Made by a program: the position numbers and the translations under genes. 64,000 nucleotides of DNA from Flectobacillus sp. BAB-3569 (GTDB lineage Bacteria; Bacteroidota; Bacteroidia; Cytophagales; Spirosomataceae): NCBI RefSeq assembly GCF_002270355.1, contig NZ_NJFZ01000018.1, positions 36,085-100,084 on the forward strand, given 5' to 3'. Shown piece after piece: positions 1-8,433 of this stretch; the stretch's first letter is position 1; each line of letters starts with the position of its first letter. A model generated the notes under the pieces. It was not told the origin of the DNA, did no database searches, and saw only the letters and a program-made list of their open reading frames with translations.

Positions 1-774
1 TCCAATTAGTGATTTTGAATATTCGTCGCAGTTTTCGTTCGCTCTGTAAATTCTATATTCTTTAAAGTCGCTTTCAGTAGATTTTGACCAATTCAATACG
101 ATACCACCATCTAATTTACTAGGTGTTTCTAACTTAATTTCCTTAGGAGAAAGTGTAGAAACAAGGATGGAATCTCGACCGATATTACCCGATTGGTCTT
201 TTACGATCAATCTAATAATATGGTTATTTGCTGATAATTTTGTGGTTGAAAAAGTACTAATACCGTCTTTATCAGCACCAATTTCGCTAATAAGACCGTC
301 CAAACTACTCTCCCATCTCATGGTTAATTTTTCAAAAGGGGTATCATTATCCTTTATATAAGCTTTAAACAAAATGCTCTCTCCAACTGCATAGTTAGCA
401 GGCTGAACAGGGAATTCAATCTTTACTATTGGAGCAAAAGAGGCAAAAATCCCATACTCTAGATTGATATTTACAGAGGTAACATCGTTACTTTTCACCA
501 CCGCGACAGCCTTTCCACTTCCATATTGGGCTTTATTAGCTATAAGTTCATAAGTACCTACATTTAGATTTTTCACTAAAATAGAGCCAAAATTATCTGT
601 ATTAGATTGAGGTATAATGGGATTACCTGTGATTTCTGCTCCACTTACATTTCTTCCATACTGATCTTTAACAGCAATAAAAAGAGAACCTTGGTCTGGT
701 ATAATTTCTTGAGTTTTACAACTGAGAACTATGATAGAAAGGAATGAGGTTAAAATTAAAAGTGCTTTTTTCAT
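1..774 (-). CDS. Surface lipoprotein with carboxypeptidase-regulatory-like and Ig/FnIII-like domains (3' end beyond window)
   Basis: An open minus-strand frame runs from ATG at 774-772 to the window edge without a stop (258 codons). The N-terminus is a lipoprotein signal: a short KK-positive end, a hydrophobic stretch and a lipobox ending in L-S-C-K at about residue 19. Next comes a carboxypeptidase-regulatory-like beta sandwich (about residues 28-105, with the motif GxYELIANKxxYG). A PKD/Ig-like segment follows (about 115-205, with W-E-S-S-L-D-G and V-K-D-x-S-G-N-x-G). A fibronectin III-like start is last (about 210 on, with G-G-I-V-L-N-W-S-K-S and E-Y-R-I-Y-R). This is the usual build of Bacteroidota outer-membrane lipoproteins. 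The substrate is unknown and the C-terminus is missing. Confidence 0.8.
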   Translation of the reverse strand, partial: MKKALLILTSFLSIIVLSCKTQEIIPDQGSLFIAVKDQYGRNVSGAEITGNPIIPQSNTDNFGSILVKNLNVGTYELIANKAQYGSGKAVAVVKSNDVTSVNINLEYGIFASFAPIVKIEFPVQPANYAVGESILFKAYIKDNDTPFEKLTMRWESSLDGLISEIGADKDGISTFSTTKLSANNHIIRLIVKDQSGNIGRDSILVSTLSPKEIKLETPSKLDGGIVLNWSKSTESDFKEYRIYRANENCDEYSKSLIG

Positions 775-1236
775 TTGATATAATTTACTGTAGGAGTTTA
801 TTACATAGTATTCTTGAATAGGCTACTATACTTTCAAAAAGATAAAAGCACAAATATATAAACAAGTAAAGAATTTAAGTGAAGATTATACTTTTTTTCA
901 TACTTTTCCATCTAAATCCTAAGTTCAATTGTAGCAAAAAATAAACCAACGATGTCGTTAAGTATGAGCTTTGAGTATAATTTTATGATAACAAGCATTT
1001 TACCTCATTAATCTATTTACGCCCTAGCTGGAGTTTCCTCCAATTAGCCTAGCGATAGCAACACTTTCCTATAAAAAGCTAAAAACTAATACATTACACT
1101 TCGACAAGGCTTGGTGGAGATCACTCCAATAATGGCGCCAATAGCTATTTCAATGTTAAATTAATGTTAAGGGCATATTTTGAGCTATCGGTCTTGAGCT
1201 GTCAGCTATCAGCTTGGGGCTATCGGCAATCAAACT
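775..1236. other. Intergenic region with small hairpins and a relic of a dispersed repeat
   Basis: No convincing gene is seen. Two similar small hairpins lie at 1029-1042 (TGGAG, 4-nt loop, CTCCA) and 1115-1128 (TGGAG, 4-nt loop, CTCCA). At about 1178-1230 lies a run of ctatcgg/ctatcag units that resembles the start of the dispersed element at 6117-6165 and 37907-37950. The TATA-rich part just upstream of 774 may hold the promoter of the truncated lipoprotein gene. Confidence 0.4.
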
Positions 1237-1290
1237 AAAAACCTTTTCAAATTACCAAATCCTCAAATTTTCAAATTTGAAAAGGTTTTT
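1237..1290 (-). terminator. Perfect 17-bp hairpin at the end of the ars operon
   Basis: 1237-1253 and 1274-1290 are perfect 17-base reverse complements with a 20-base loop. Read on the minus strand the right arm ends in TTTTT. The stem overlaps the last codons and the stop (1273-1271) of the MFS gene, so it probably terminates the arsenic operon. The other strand also ends in T5, so it may act in both directions. Confidence 0.75.
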
Positions 1291-2482
1291 CAACGCGAAA
1301 TAAAATAATGAAAGACGAAATAATCGTAAGGATACCAATCATCAGAATGGACATATCTATTCCGAAATGATCAGCCAAAATGCCTGTTAACAATGCTCCT
1401 GTTGCATAGCCCAAATCACGCCAAAAACGGAATGTACCCAAACTTTCGGCTCGTTGTGAAGGATGTGTATAGTCAGCAATAGCATTGATGAAAGTTGGAT
1501 ATACTAGCGCTGTACCAAGACCTAAAAGGGCGCCAATAAGCCCAAAAGTTTCAAATGAATTGGCTTTAATCAAGGCTACGATGGCCATTCCTTGAAAGAG
1601 CATTCCTCCAAAAAGCAACATCTTTTTGGAATATACATCAGAAAGTTTTCCTGTAAAAAGCTGGCTCAATCCCCACACCATCGGGTATATTGCCGTAAGA
1701 ATACCAATATGAGTTTGGGAAAATCCTTTATTGAGCAATAATATGGGCAACAAACCCCACATCATCCCATCGTTGAGATTGTTGACCAAACCTGCCTGCG
1801 TAATACCACTCAAAGATTTATGCGTAAAAGAAGTATTCAGAAAAATATTTTTGAGTAAAGGAATAGTGCTTTGGGTGCTTTCTTGCCCCACGTGTAGACG
1901 AGTATCTTTGACAAAAAGTATTGAAAGTAATAAACCCATGATCGAAAAACCTATACCCAGATAAAAAGGATATGGTCTAACTCCGTAGGTATTGGCAATG
2001 TATCCTGTCAAAAATGCTACAATCCCGACCGACACATACCCTGCAAATTCGTTGATTCCTACCGCCAAACCTCTTTTTTGACTACCTACTAAATCTATTT
2101 TCATAATCACCGCCATACTCCAAGCCAAACCTTGATTAATACCCAATAAGATATTTGCCAAAACAACCCAATTCCAGCTGTTGGCATAAATCAAGATAAA
2201 CGGTACAGGCAAAGCAAATACCCATCCAATCACTAAAAGATTTTTGCGACCAATAAGATTAGCCAGTTTTCCTGTAAAATAATTACAGATTGCCTTCGTG
2301 ATACCAAAGGCAATGATAAATGAAAACACAGCTGTTTTGGAAGAAATCCCAAAATCTTTCTCAGCCAATTGAGGCAAAACCGAACGCTCCAAACCTATCA
2401 TACCTCCCACAAAGGCATTGATCATAACAAGAATGGAAAATTGCTTCCAGTTTTCTTTTAAGCCCAGCTGTATTGTATTCAT
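1271..2482 (-). CDS. MFS transporter, last gene of the arsenic operon
   Basis: This 403-residue protein has twelve hydrophobic segments typical of the major facilitator superfamily. The loop after TM2 carries G-K-L-A-N-L-I-G-R-K, close to the MFS motif A, and a second copy (G-K-L-S-D-V-Y-S-K-K) lies in the second half. It is the sixth and last gene of a minus-strand cluster with acr3, arsR and an arsenate reductase. An arsenic-related export role is therefore likely: trivalent or organic arsenicals, or an arsenical antibiotic handled by the ArsN1-like enzyme. MFS proteins such as ArsJ and ArsK are known arsenic exporters, but this sequence alone does not assign it to either. It lies 88 bp after acr3 and ends within a strong hairpin. 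Confidence 0.8.
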   Translation of the reverse strand: MNTIQLGLKENWKQFSILVMINAFVGGMIGLERSVLPQLAEKDFGISSKTAVFSFIIAFGITKAICNYFTGKLANLIGRKNLLVIGWVFALPVPFILIYANSWNWVVLANILLGINQGLAWSMAVIMKIDLVGSQKRGLAVGINEFAGYVSVGIVAFLTGYIANTYGVRPYPFYLGIGFSIMGLLLSILFVKDTRLHVGQESTQSTIPLLKNIFLNTSFTHKSLSGITQAGLVNNLNDGMMWGLLPILLLNKGFSQTHIGILTAIYPMVWGLSQLFTGKLSDVYSKKMLLFGGMLFQGMAIVALIKANSFETFGLIGALLGLGTALVYPTFINAIADYTHPSQRAESLGTFRFWRDLGYATGALLTGILADHFGIDMSILMIGILTIISSFIILFRVEKPFQI

Positions 2483-2570
2483 CGGTTGATGTCTGAAAAT
2501 TAATTTCTAGTTCAAGACTAAATCTCGAACTAGGCAAGGACAAAATAACACTCAAAACTCAGCACTCTAA

Positions 2571-3632
2571 CTAAGTGTACCATTTTTTTCTAAACCAAAA
2601 AGCTAAATTGACCAATCCAATCAAGGCTGGCACTTCTACCAATGGTCCAATAACACCGGCAAAAGCTTCACCACTATTGATGCCAAATACGCCAATTGCT
2701 ACGGCAATCGCCAATTCAAAATTGTTTCCAGTTGCGGTAAAGGCGATAGAAGTACTCTTGGCATAATCTGCTCCAAAGTTTTTACCAATAATAAAACTCA
2801 CTACAAACATTACTGCAAAATATATCACCAAAGGAATAGCAATACGTACCACATCCATCGGAATCTGTACGATAAGTTGACCTTTGAGACTAAACATAAT
2901 CACAATCGTGAACAATAGGGCTACCAACGTAATCGGCGAAATCATGGGCACATACTTTTCTTGAAACCACGTTTCGCCTTTGGTTTTTATCAAAATCCAT
3001 CTACTAAAAAGTCCTAAACCAAAAGGAATTCCAAGATAAATTCCTACACTCTCAGCAATCTGACTCATTTTTACCTCAATATTCAATCCTTGGATACCGA
3101 AATAAGTAGGCAATATTCCAATAAAAATGTAGGCATAAACGCTATACAAAAGCACTTGAAAAATACTATTCAGTGCAATGAGTCCAGCGGCATATTCACG
3201 ACTTCCATCGGCTAAATCATTCCAAACTACCACCATGGCAATACATCTGGCTAGTCCAATCAAAATCAAGCCAACCATATAATGTGGGTAGTCTTTCAGA
3301 AAAGTAATCGCCAATAAAAACATGAAAACAGGTCCGATAATCCAATTCAGTATCAACGAAGCCGACAATACTTTGAGGTTGGAAAAGACTTCTCCCATTT
3401 TTTCATATTTTACTTTTGCTAAAGGCGGATACATCATCAAAATCAAGCCAATGGCCAATGGAATATTGGTGGTTCCACTCGAAAATGAGTTAATCCAATT
3501 GGAGGATTCAGGATAAAAATGCCCGATTCCAACGCCAATCGCCATCGCCAAGAATATCCAAAGAGTCAGATATCTATCTAAAAAACCTAGTTGCTTGCGT
3601 TCTACAACTGGGGCACAATTATTTGCAGACAT
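2571..3632 (-). CDS. acr3: Arsenite efflux permease, ACR3 family
   Basis: This ten-TM ACR3/BASS-type permease expels As(III), driven by the membrane potential. The family's essential membrane Cys is seen at about residue 130 in [11 protein letters not shown]. The late motif [12 protein letters not shown] is also present. I place the start at ATG 3632-3630, giving M-S-A-N-N-C and 353 residues, the usual family length. The frame is open further upstream to 3755, but those 41 residues are basic and do not look like an ACR3 N-terminus. It follows the DUF6428 gene by about 130 bp and belongs to the arsenic operon. Confidence 0.92.
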   Translation of the reverse strand: MSANNCAPVVERKQLGFLDRYLTLWIFLAMAIGVGIGHFYPESSNWINSFSSGTTNIPLAIGLILMMYPPLAKVKYEKMGEVFSNLKVLSASLILNWIIGPVFMFLLAITFLKDYPHYMVGLILIGLARCIAMVVVWNDLADGSREYAAGLIALNSIFQVLLYSVYAYIFIGILPTYFGIQGLNIEVKMSQIAESVGIYLGIPFGLGLFSRWILIKTKGETWFQEKYVPMISPITLVALLFTIVIMFSLKGQLIVQIPMDVVRIAIPLVIYFAVMFVVSFIIGKNFGADYAKSTSIAFTATGNNFELAIAVAIGVFGINSGEAFAGVIGPLVEVPALIGLVNLAFWFRKKWYT

Positions 3633-3764
3633 TTCGTATTGTTTTTGCTCTAGACTATAAGCTTTATGCCTTAAGCCAAAATATAAATTGTTTCTTATCA
3701 ATCTTGTTAACCTCAATGCCAAAGACTTAGTCCTGATCTTGCGAAGAAGTCTCATTAAACATTT

Positions 3765-4238
3765 TTAACAACATCCGCCCCCAGGCGTGCAGCATGCTGA
3801 TTGACTCGCTTGCAAATCGTTCAAACGTACTTTAGGCTTTTCGGCAGGGATACCACAAGCATCTTGCGCCAAACAAGCTGTTTTCTTAGATAACAATTGG
3901 AAGTTTGTGCCATCAAATCCTAAGCCATATTTCCCAATCGTATCTGACTGATATTCAACCTCTACCTCCAAATCTCCAATCCCCAGTCTGCTTTCGGACA
4001 AAGCGATAATGTTCAACAACTTTTGTGGCTTTAAACGGTGCTCGTAATCATTGGCATCCCACAACTGAAAGTTAATTATCTTCTCGATACGCTCGACCCC
4101 ACCACAATCAATAAAATGTCTGGTGATTAGTCCGACTTCTGTTACATGAAAATGTTCTGGTACAAAAGTGCCATTCGATAATTGAAAATTCACTGCTTCG
4201 GCAGTAGCTAAATGTTGTTTTACTTCTGAAAGTTTCAT
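3765..4238 (-). CDS. DUF6428 family protein with Cys-rich tail, ars operon
   Basis: A 157-residue soluble protein of the DUF6428 type that often sits between arsR and acr3 in Bacteroidota arsenic operons. No catalytic motif is visible. The body begins with an E-V-K-x-H-L helix and strands. The C-terminus is striking: two spaced Cys around residues 130-137 (C-L-A-Q-D-A-C) and a terminal S-A-C-C-T-P-G-G-G-C-C. That clustering suggests thiolate binding of As(III), for example as an arsenite chaperone, sensor or buffer, but this is inference from composition and context. It lies 40 bp after arsR. Confidence 0.75.
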   Translation of the reverse strand: MKLSEVKQHLATAEAVNFQLSNGTFVPEHFHVTEVGLITRHFIDCGGVERIEKIINFQLWDANDYEHRLKPQKLLNIIALSESRLGIGDLEVEVEYQSDTIGKYGLGFDGTNFQLLSKKTACLAQDACGIPAEKPKVRLNDLQASQSACCTPGGGCC

Positions 4239-4277
4239 GGTTTTATGCGTTTTTGATGAGAATAATTGGCTAATTTT

Positions 4278-4609
4278 TTATTCACAACAACCTTTACGGC
4301 TATTGAGCGTGGAAAGAATATTTCCGAAATAACTTTGAAGTTTTTCCACTCCTTTTTCGTCAATACAATAACATACGGCATTCCCTTCAATGGCTCCTTT
4401 GATAAGCCCTGCATTTTTGAGTTCTTTCAAATGCTGAGAAATGGTAGGTTGTGCCAAAGGCAATTCATTCACAATATCTCCTGTGATACAAGCATTTACC
4501 TTTAAGAGATAGTCCAATATGGCTACCCGAGCAGGATGACCAATTGCCTTAAACATCGTGGCTATGTCATTTTGCTCCTCCGAAAAAAATCTGTTTTTGT
4601 AATACCCAT
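4278..4609 (-). CDS. arsR: ArsR/SmtB family repressor; N-terminus shifted out of frame at a T7 run
   Basis: The open frame 4556-4278 encodes 92 residues with the winged-helix core of ArsR repressors (recognition helix region L-A-Q-P-T-I-S-Q-H-L-K-E-L). It should sense As(III) and repress the operon. It starts late, inside M-F-K-A-I-G-H-P. An upstream ATG at 4609-4607 begins M-G-I-T-K-T-D-F-F, the usual family start. The in-between sequence reads S-E-E-Q-N-D-I-A-T directly before M-F-K, but in another frame. The two frames meet at a run of seven A on the plus strand (4583-4589). Eight would give one 110-residue ArsR. Whether this is a sequencing error, a real mutation or slippage cannot be seen here. 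Candidate As-binding Cys: C23 of the short frame (N-A-C-I) and the C-terminal G-C-C-E. Confidence 0.85.
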
Positions 4610-4633
4610 ATTGGTTGAGTGATTGAATAATTT

Positions 4634-5254
4634 TTATTTTACTAAAGAAAAAACATATAGCGTCTCCAAAGCGATTTGCTTGCTTCGGGCTTCGTACATG
4701 GCGGATTCCTCTGGAGTGCCATCAAAGGCCTTGGGGTCTTCGTAAGGCGTTGCCACTCTTGCACTCGCGCCAAATACCACTGGACAATTTTTGTCGGCAC
4801 TATTGCAGGTCATTACAGCACAAAATCCAGCTTTGGGATTAGCATCGCTATCATACTTTTTAGAAAAAGCTGTTACAGGTGCTACATCATCAGCAAAATA
4901 GACTTGATAGACAGGGTTCGTTCCTTCCGTCGTTTTCTCAATGTTAAAACCTAATCGTTCGGATGCCGCCACTGCTCTTTCGTTAAAAGCTGTTTCTTCA
5001 GTTCCACCCGAATAAGTTTCCACATGTGGAATACCATAATAAGCAGCCGCCACACCTGCCCAAATTTGTCCATAATGACTCCGACGCGAGTTGTGGGTAC
5101 AGATATATACCAACCTCACAGGTTCTTGATTAGCTACCTGTGCGCTTATATAGGTTGAAATTTGTGCCAGAAGAGCTTTTCTTTCTTCTGAAATCGTATC
5201 AAATTGAGCAATTGAGGCTTCAATTAAATGTTGAATTGGACTGAAAATCATCAT
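4634..5254 (-). CDS. arsC: Arsenate reductase-type low-molecular-weight phosphatase (ArsC-like)
   Basis: A 206-residue cytoplasmic protein of the LMW protein-tyrosine-phosphatase fold. The P-loop C-T-H-N-S-R-R-S-H (Cys52, Arg58) fits the C-x5-R active site that attacks arsenate. A T-P-Y-E-D-P-K loop near residue 170 supplies the general acid Asp. Further Cys in A-V-M-T-C-N-S-A-D-K-N-C-P could resolve the disulfide, as in thioredoxin-linked reductases. The N-terminal ~45 residues form a helical extension typical of the Bacteroidota members. In this operon the role is As(V) to As(III) reduction before export by Acr3. The start is either of the two Met codons at 5254 or 5251. Confidence 0.87.
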   Translation of the reverse strand: MMIFSPIQHLIEASIAQFDTISEERKALLAQISTYISAQVANQEPVRLVYICTHNSRRSHYGQIWAGVAAAYYGIPHVETYSGGTEETAFNERAVAASERLGFNIEKTTEGTNPVYQVYFADDVAPVTAFSKKYDSDANPKAGFCAVMTCNSADKNCPVVFGASARVATPYEDPKAFDGTPEESAMYEARSKQIALETLYVFSLVK

Positions 5255-5311
5255 TAGAAATATTGGTTAAAATAAAAATTCTGAATGTTGAGTGATGACG
5301 TAAAATAAAAC

Positions 5312-5378
5312 TGATGTAGTGGTAACTCTTGCAGTTACCGCCTTCAAAATGGCAACTGCAAGAGTTGCCACTACATCA
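5312..5378. repeat. Imperfect 28-bp inverted repeat between arsN1 and arsC
   Basis: 5312-5339 and 5351-5378 pair over 28 bases with two T:G-type mismatches and an 11-base loop. It lies between two genes of the same operon, so it may be a dispersed palindromic element, or an RNA hairpin that tunes expression or stability of the downstream part. No T-tract follows on the minus strand, so a plain terminator is less likely. Confidence 0.6.
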
Positions 5379-5439
5379 AAAAAGGCTAATGGTAAGAGCT
5401 CTTTTGAAAGAAAATCCTTCGTAAACCCTAATTCATCAT

Positions 5440-5973
5440 TCACAATTCACCACTCACAACTCCATAAGGGCTTCTTCTTTCGAGGATATGCGTATTGCGC
5501 CAACGCCCGTTTCTTTGTGCGATTTTCTCGCGATACCCTACAATTCTGAATCCTGACTTTTGATGCAAATGAATGCTAATAGTATTTTCTGAAAAAATAC
5601 TTGACTGGAGCGTCCATATACCTACCCTTTCGCTTTCCTCAATTACTCGGCTCATTAGCATACTTCCAAGACCTTTACCCTTGGACTTGGTAGCCACATA
5701 TATACTCAACTCAGCTACTCCAGCATAGACTTCTCTCGTCGAAACAGGGCTTAAGGCCGCCCAAGCAACCACTTTATGATCTTGCTCAACAACCAAACGA
5801 CAGACTTTCAAATGTCCTAAATTCCATTTCTCCCACGAAGGCACTTGCGTTTCGAATGTAGCCATATCGGTATCCATTCCCTCCTGATAGATTTGAGCAA
5901 CACTTTCCCAATCATTTTCTTGCATTGCTCGGATGACGAGATTTTTGGAAATATTAGTCATGCGAATTGACAA
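5440..5973 (-). CDS. arsN1: GNAT N-acetyltransferase, ArsN1-like
   Basis: A 177-residue GNAT-fold acetyltransferase and the first gene of the arsenic operon. The acetyl-CoA loop K-S-K-G-K-G-L-G-S at about residue 93 fits R/Q-x-x-G-x-G/A. The order I-R-x-M-x-x-x-D-W at the start, T-F-E-T-Q-V-P-S-W near residue 40, V-V-A-W-A-A-L-S-P-V-S near 70 and R-W-R-N-T-H-I-L-E-R-R-S at the end is that of the phosphinothricin/arsinothricin acetyltransferase (PAT/ArsN1) group. Family members acetylate the alpha-amino group of arsinothricin or phosphinothricin. The ars context favours arsinothricin. The start could be Met1 or Met5 (5961). The operator-promoter lies just upstream. Confidence 0.82.
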   Translation of the reverse strand: MSIRMTNISKNLVIRAMQENDWESVAQIYQEGMDTDMATFETQVPSWEKWNLGHLKVCRLVVEQDHKVVAWAALSPVSTREVYAGVAELSIYVATKSKGKGLGSMLMSRVIEESERVGIWTLQSSIFSENTISIHLHQKSGFRIVGYREKIAQRNGRWRNTHILERRSPYGVVSGEL

Positions 5974-5988
5974 ATTTTAATGACACAA

Positions 5989-6020
5989 CAAAAGTATATC
6001 GCAATATTGCGATATACAAA
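5989..6020 (-). promoter_or_regulatory. Promoter of the ars operon with an embedded 24-bp ArsR-type operator
   Basis: On the minus strand TTTG (6020-6017) and TACTTTTG (5996-5989) match the Bacteroidota -33 TTTG and -7 TAnnTTTG elements, 20 bases apart. A perfect 24-bp palindrome at 5994-6017 (half-site GTATATCGCAAT) fills the spacer and overlaps both elements. ArsR-family repressors bind such AT-rich dyads, so binding should block RNA polymerase. It is 16 bp upstream of arsN1. No second copy is seen before arsR, so the six genes are probably one unit. Confidence 0.82.
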
Positions 6021-6091
6021 TTTAACGATATGTTTTTTCAAAAAAAATCTTGCCCGCTTTATTCAAACGAGCAAGACGTAAAAACTAAGTT

Positions 6092-6225
6092 AGTACGCAA
6101 AATAATGTTTAAGATTGTGCCTTGAGCTTTCAGGTATCGGCTTTCGGCGGTGGGCTTTGAAAAAGCATTTCTGTGGTTATTTAAAAATATTTTAACACTC
6201 TTTGCCTTGTGCCTGTTGCCTAGTG
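6092..6225. repeat. Dispersed intergenic repeat, copy 1
   Basis: This ~130-bp stretch is closely similar to 37878-38008: both begin aagttagt, share ctttcaggtatcggctttcgg, and end in actctttgcct(t/a)gtgcctgttgcct. A shorter relic lies at 1178-1230. No open frame is conserved, so it is a non-coding dispersed element of unknown function. A small IR (TCTTGC/GCAAGA, about 6050-6076) precedes it. Confidence 0.6.
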
Positions 6226-6268
6226 CCTAAACTGATAAATAAATCTTATTCAGCATTCATACTTAACC

Positions 6269-8299
6269 TTATTTCAATGCTTGTAAGCCATCCCCAGATT
6301 TGTAAAGGGCATACTCTCCTTTTTTCATAAAGCCTGGCACATCCGAAAGATTTTCTAACACTGCTTTAGATGATGCTGGAATAGAAAATGGAAGTTTACC
6401 TGAAGGTTTAAATTTCCCTAAAACTATATCTAAAACAGCCTCAGGGGTTGTGCCGAAAGTAGCTAACAAGGCATTACTTGGCGCCAATTCTTCCATCACC
6501 CAAGGACTTGTAAAATTGATACAAAGCGTACTTGATTTACCTGATTTTAAAATTTTGTTGACATATTCGACATCAACCAAGTTTTTAGAAAGACGTAAAT
6601 CAATCGGTGCTCCTGTTGAGCCAAATAAGCCCCCTGCTGTGCCTGGCATCAACCAAACAATGACTTGATCAGCTTCTTCAGGCGTTTTTACAAACTCAAC
6701 GGCATAGTCGGCCGAAGATTTTGGTTGATACACATAGTGAGGATTGTTTTTTCCACTCTCCAAATAAGTTTCAAAATACACCTTAGTTTTAGCTTTGATT
6801 GGCAAAGTCTGTTTTTCATTTTTCAATACCACAATCGATTTTCGTAAAGCGATATCTGCTACTTTTTGAAAATTGGCATTTCCAACAATTCTTTGAGCTG
6901 CCTCTGCGTCTACATACGGATTTTCAAATAGCCCTAATTCGAAACGTTCTCTCAGAATTCTTGTTACAGATTCGTCTATCCGTTTTTCACTAACAAGTCC
7001 TTTTTTAACAGTTTCTATCAATAAACTCGGATCAGCAGAACCCGAATATAAGTCAACCCCAGCATCTAGGCTCTTCTGATAACGTTCCAAAATCGAAAGT
7101 CCTTCTACGCCCCAAGGCATCATTTCGATAGGGCCTGTATCTGAGTTGACAATACCTTTAAAACCTAGTTTTTTTCTCAATAAATCTGTAATAATAGCTT
7201 TGCTGTAAGCAAAACCAACTTCTTCAAATTCAGTTTTAATAGGTTTGGCGTAATAGGGCATCATCGAAGAAGTACCCGCTTTAATCGCCGCAATAAACGG
7301 TTTGAGATGATATTCAAACATTCCTCCAGGATAATGTTGGTCTTTCCCAAAATCAAAATGCGGGTCTTGACCTTCCACTTGTGGACCACCTCCAGGGAAA
7401 TGTTTAGTCGTCAATGCGACAGAATTAGTATTGAGTTTTTTTCCTTGAAAACCTTGCACCACTTCAAACATCATACTGGCAGCCCAGTCGGCATCTTCGC
7501 CAAAAGTGCCTTCTATTCGCTGCCAACGAGGTTCAGTAGCTAAATCGGCCATATATTGATAACCCTTGCGAAGTCCGACAGCTTTCCATTCTTGAGCGGC
7601 AATTTCAGCAAACTGACGCGTTAATTTCAAATCATGCATAGCTGCCAAACCAAGTTCTCCCGGCCATTTAGAGAACACGGTTGTACCTACACTCAAGCCC
7701 ACGGAATTGTCTCTAGTAATATGATTACGAGGATTGGATGCCACAATCGCTGGGATACCCAAACGAGTATCTTCGGTAAGTGCTTGCAGATTGTTAGACC
7801 ATTCGGCAATGGTTTTGGCGTCGGTATTGGCACGTAAAATAAAATTTCGCAGGTGTTTTTCTTTTACACCTTTAGTCGTTCCCGATGCTGAAAGCAATGG
7901 ATATGGCAAAGGTTTTCGGCTAAACATATTGATATTTTGAACCAAATCTTCCTCATTAAAACCATTAGTGATAGGTCCTTTCGGCTTGCCTTGTTCGAAC
8001 GCAAAATCGCCAGCCATACGGGTAGTACTAATGAGCATCATACCAGCCTTTTCGTCTAAAGTCATTTGGCTTACGAGATCTTGTATGCGCGTGTTGACAG
8101 GTAGGCGCCAATCTTCGTATGGATCTAGCTTACCATTTTTGTTAAGGTCTTTAAACTTCAACTTCCCAACGGTCAGGATTGATACAGTACGATGACCAAG
8201 CTCAGGCTGTTTGAGGGTTTGCGCCAAAGAAGCGAAAGAAATTACTACCGAACCAAGGGTCAATAGTGCTTTTATGGAATAAGGTATAATATTTTTCAT
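6269..8299 (-). CDS. Secreted glycoside hydrolase family 3 (beta-glucosidase-like)
   Basis: A 676-residue protein with a Sec signal peptide ending around residue 26 (S-L-A-Q). A Ca-binding-like loop D-L-N-K-N-G-K-L-D-P-Y-E-D-W (51-64) precedes the GH3 TIM-barrel. Conserved elements are T-T-K-H-F-P-G-G-G (K299-H300) and the nucleophile segment K-G-I-V-N-S-D-T-G (Asp387). The second alpha/beta sandwich domain (about 475-650) begins A-L-R-K-S-I-V-V-L-K-N-E. It lacks the FnIII-like tail of many GH3 enzymes. It should hydrolyse beta-linked glucosides or xylosides in the periplasm or outside the cell; the exact substrate is not visible. It faces an AraC regulator. A TAnnTTTG-type element (TACATTTG, 8344-8337) lies in its upstream region. 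Confidence 0.88.
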   Translation of the reverse strand: MKNIIPYSIKALLTLGSVVISFASLAQTLKQPELGHRTVSILTVGKLKFKDLNKNGKLDPYEDWRLPVNTRIQDLVSQMTLDEKAGMMLISTTRMAGDFAFEQGKPKGPITNGFNEEDLVQNINMFSRKPLPYPLLSASGTTKGVKEKHLRNFILRANTDAKTIAEWSNNLQALTEDTRLGIPAIVASNPRNHITRDNSVGLSVGTTVFSKWPGELGLAAMHDLKLTRQFAEIAAQEWKAVGLRKGYQYMADLATEPRWQRIEGTFGEDADWAASMMFEVVQGFQGKKLNTNSVALTTKHFPGGGPQVEGQDPHFDFGKDQHYPGGMFEYHLKPFIAAIKAGTSSMMPYYAKPIKTEFEEVGFAYSKAIITDLLRKKLGFKGIVNSDTGPIEMMPWGVEGLSILERYQKSLDAGVDLYSGSADPSLLIETVKKGLVSEKRIDESVTRILRERFELGLFENPYVDAEAAQRIVGNANFQKVADIALRKSIVVLKNEKQTLPIKAKTKVYFETYLESGKNNPHYVYQPKSSADYAVEFVKTPEEADQVIVWLMPGTAGGLFGSTGAPIDLRLSKNLVDVEYVNKILKSGKSSTLCINFTSPWVMEELAPSNALLATFGTTPEAVLDIVLGKFKPSGKLPFSIPASSKAVLENLSDVPGFMKKGEYALYKSGDGLQALK

Positions 8300-8433
8300 A
8301 GTAAATTTTATTCAAAATTTTCTTTAAATATTTACACAAATGTATCAAAGTAATACAAGTAATTATTTACCTATTCTTTTAATTTTTAATACTTTTTTGA
8401 CAAATTCAACTTGAAATATGTAGAATCAATACC

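Noticed and set aside
3633..3755. N-terminal extension of the acr3 frame
   Set aside because: The extra 41 residues are basic and unlike an ACR3 N-terminus; starting at 3632 gives the normal family length.
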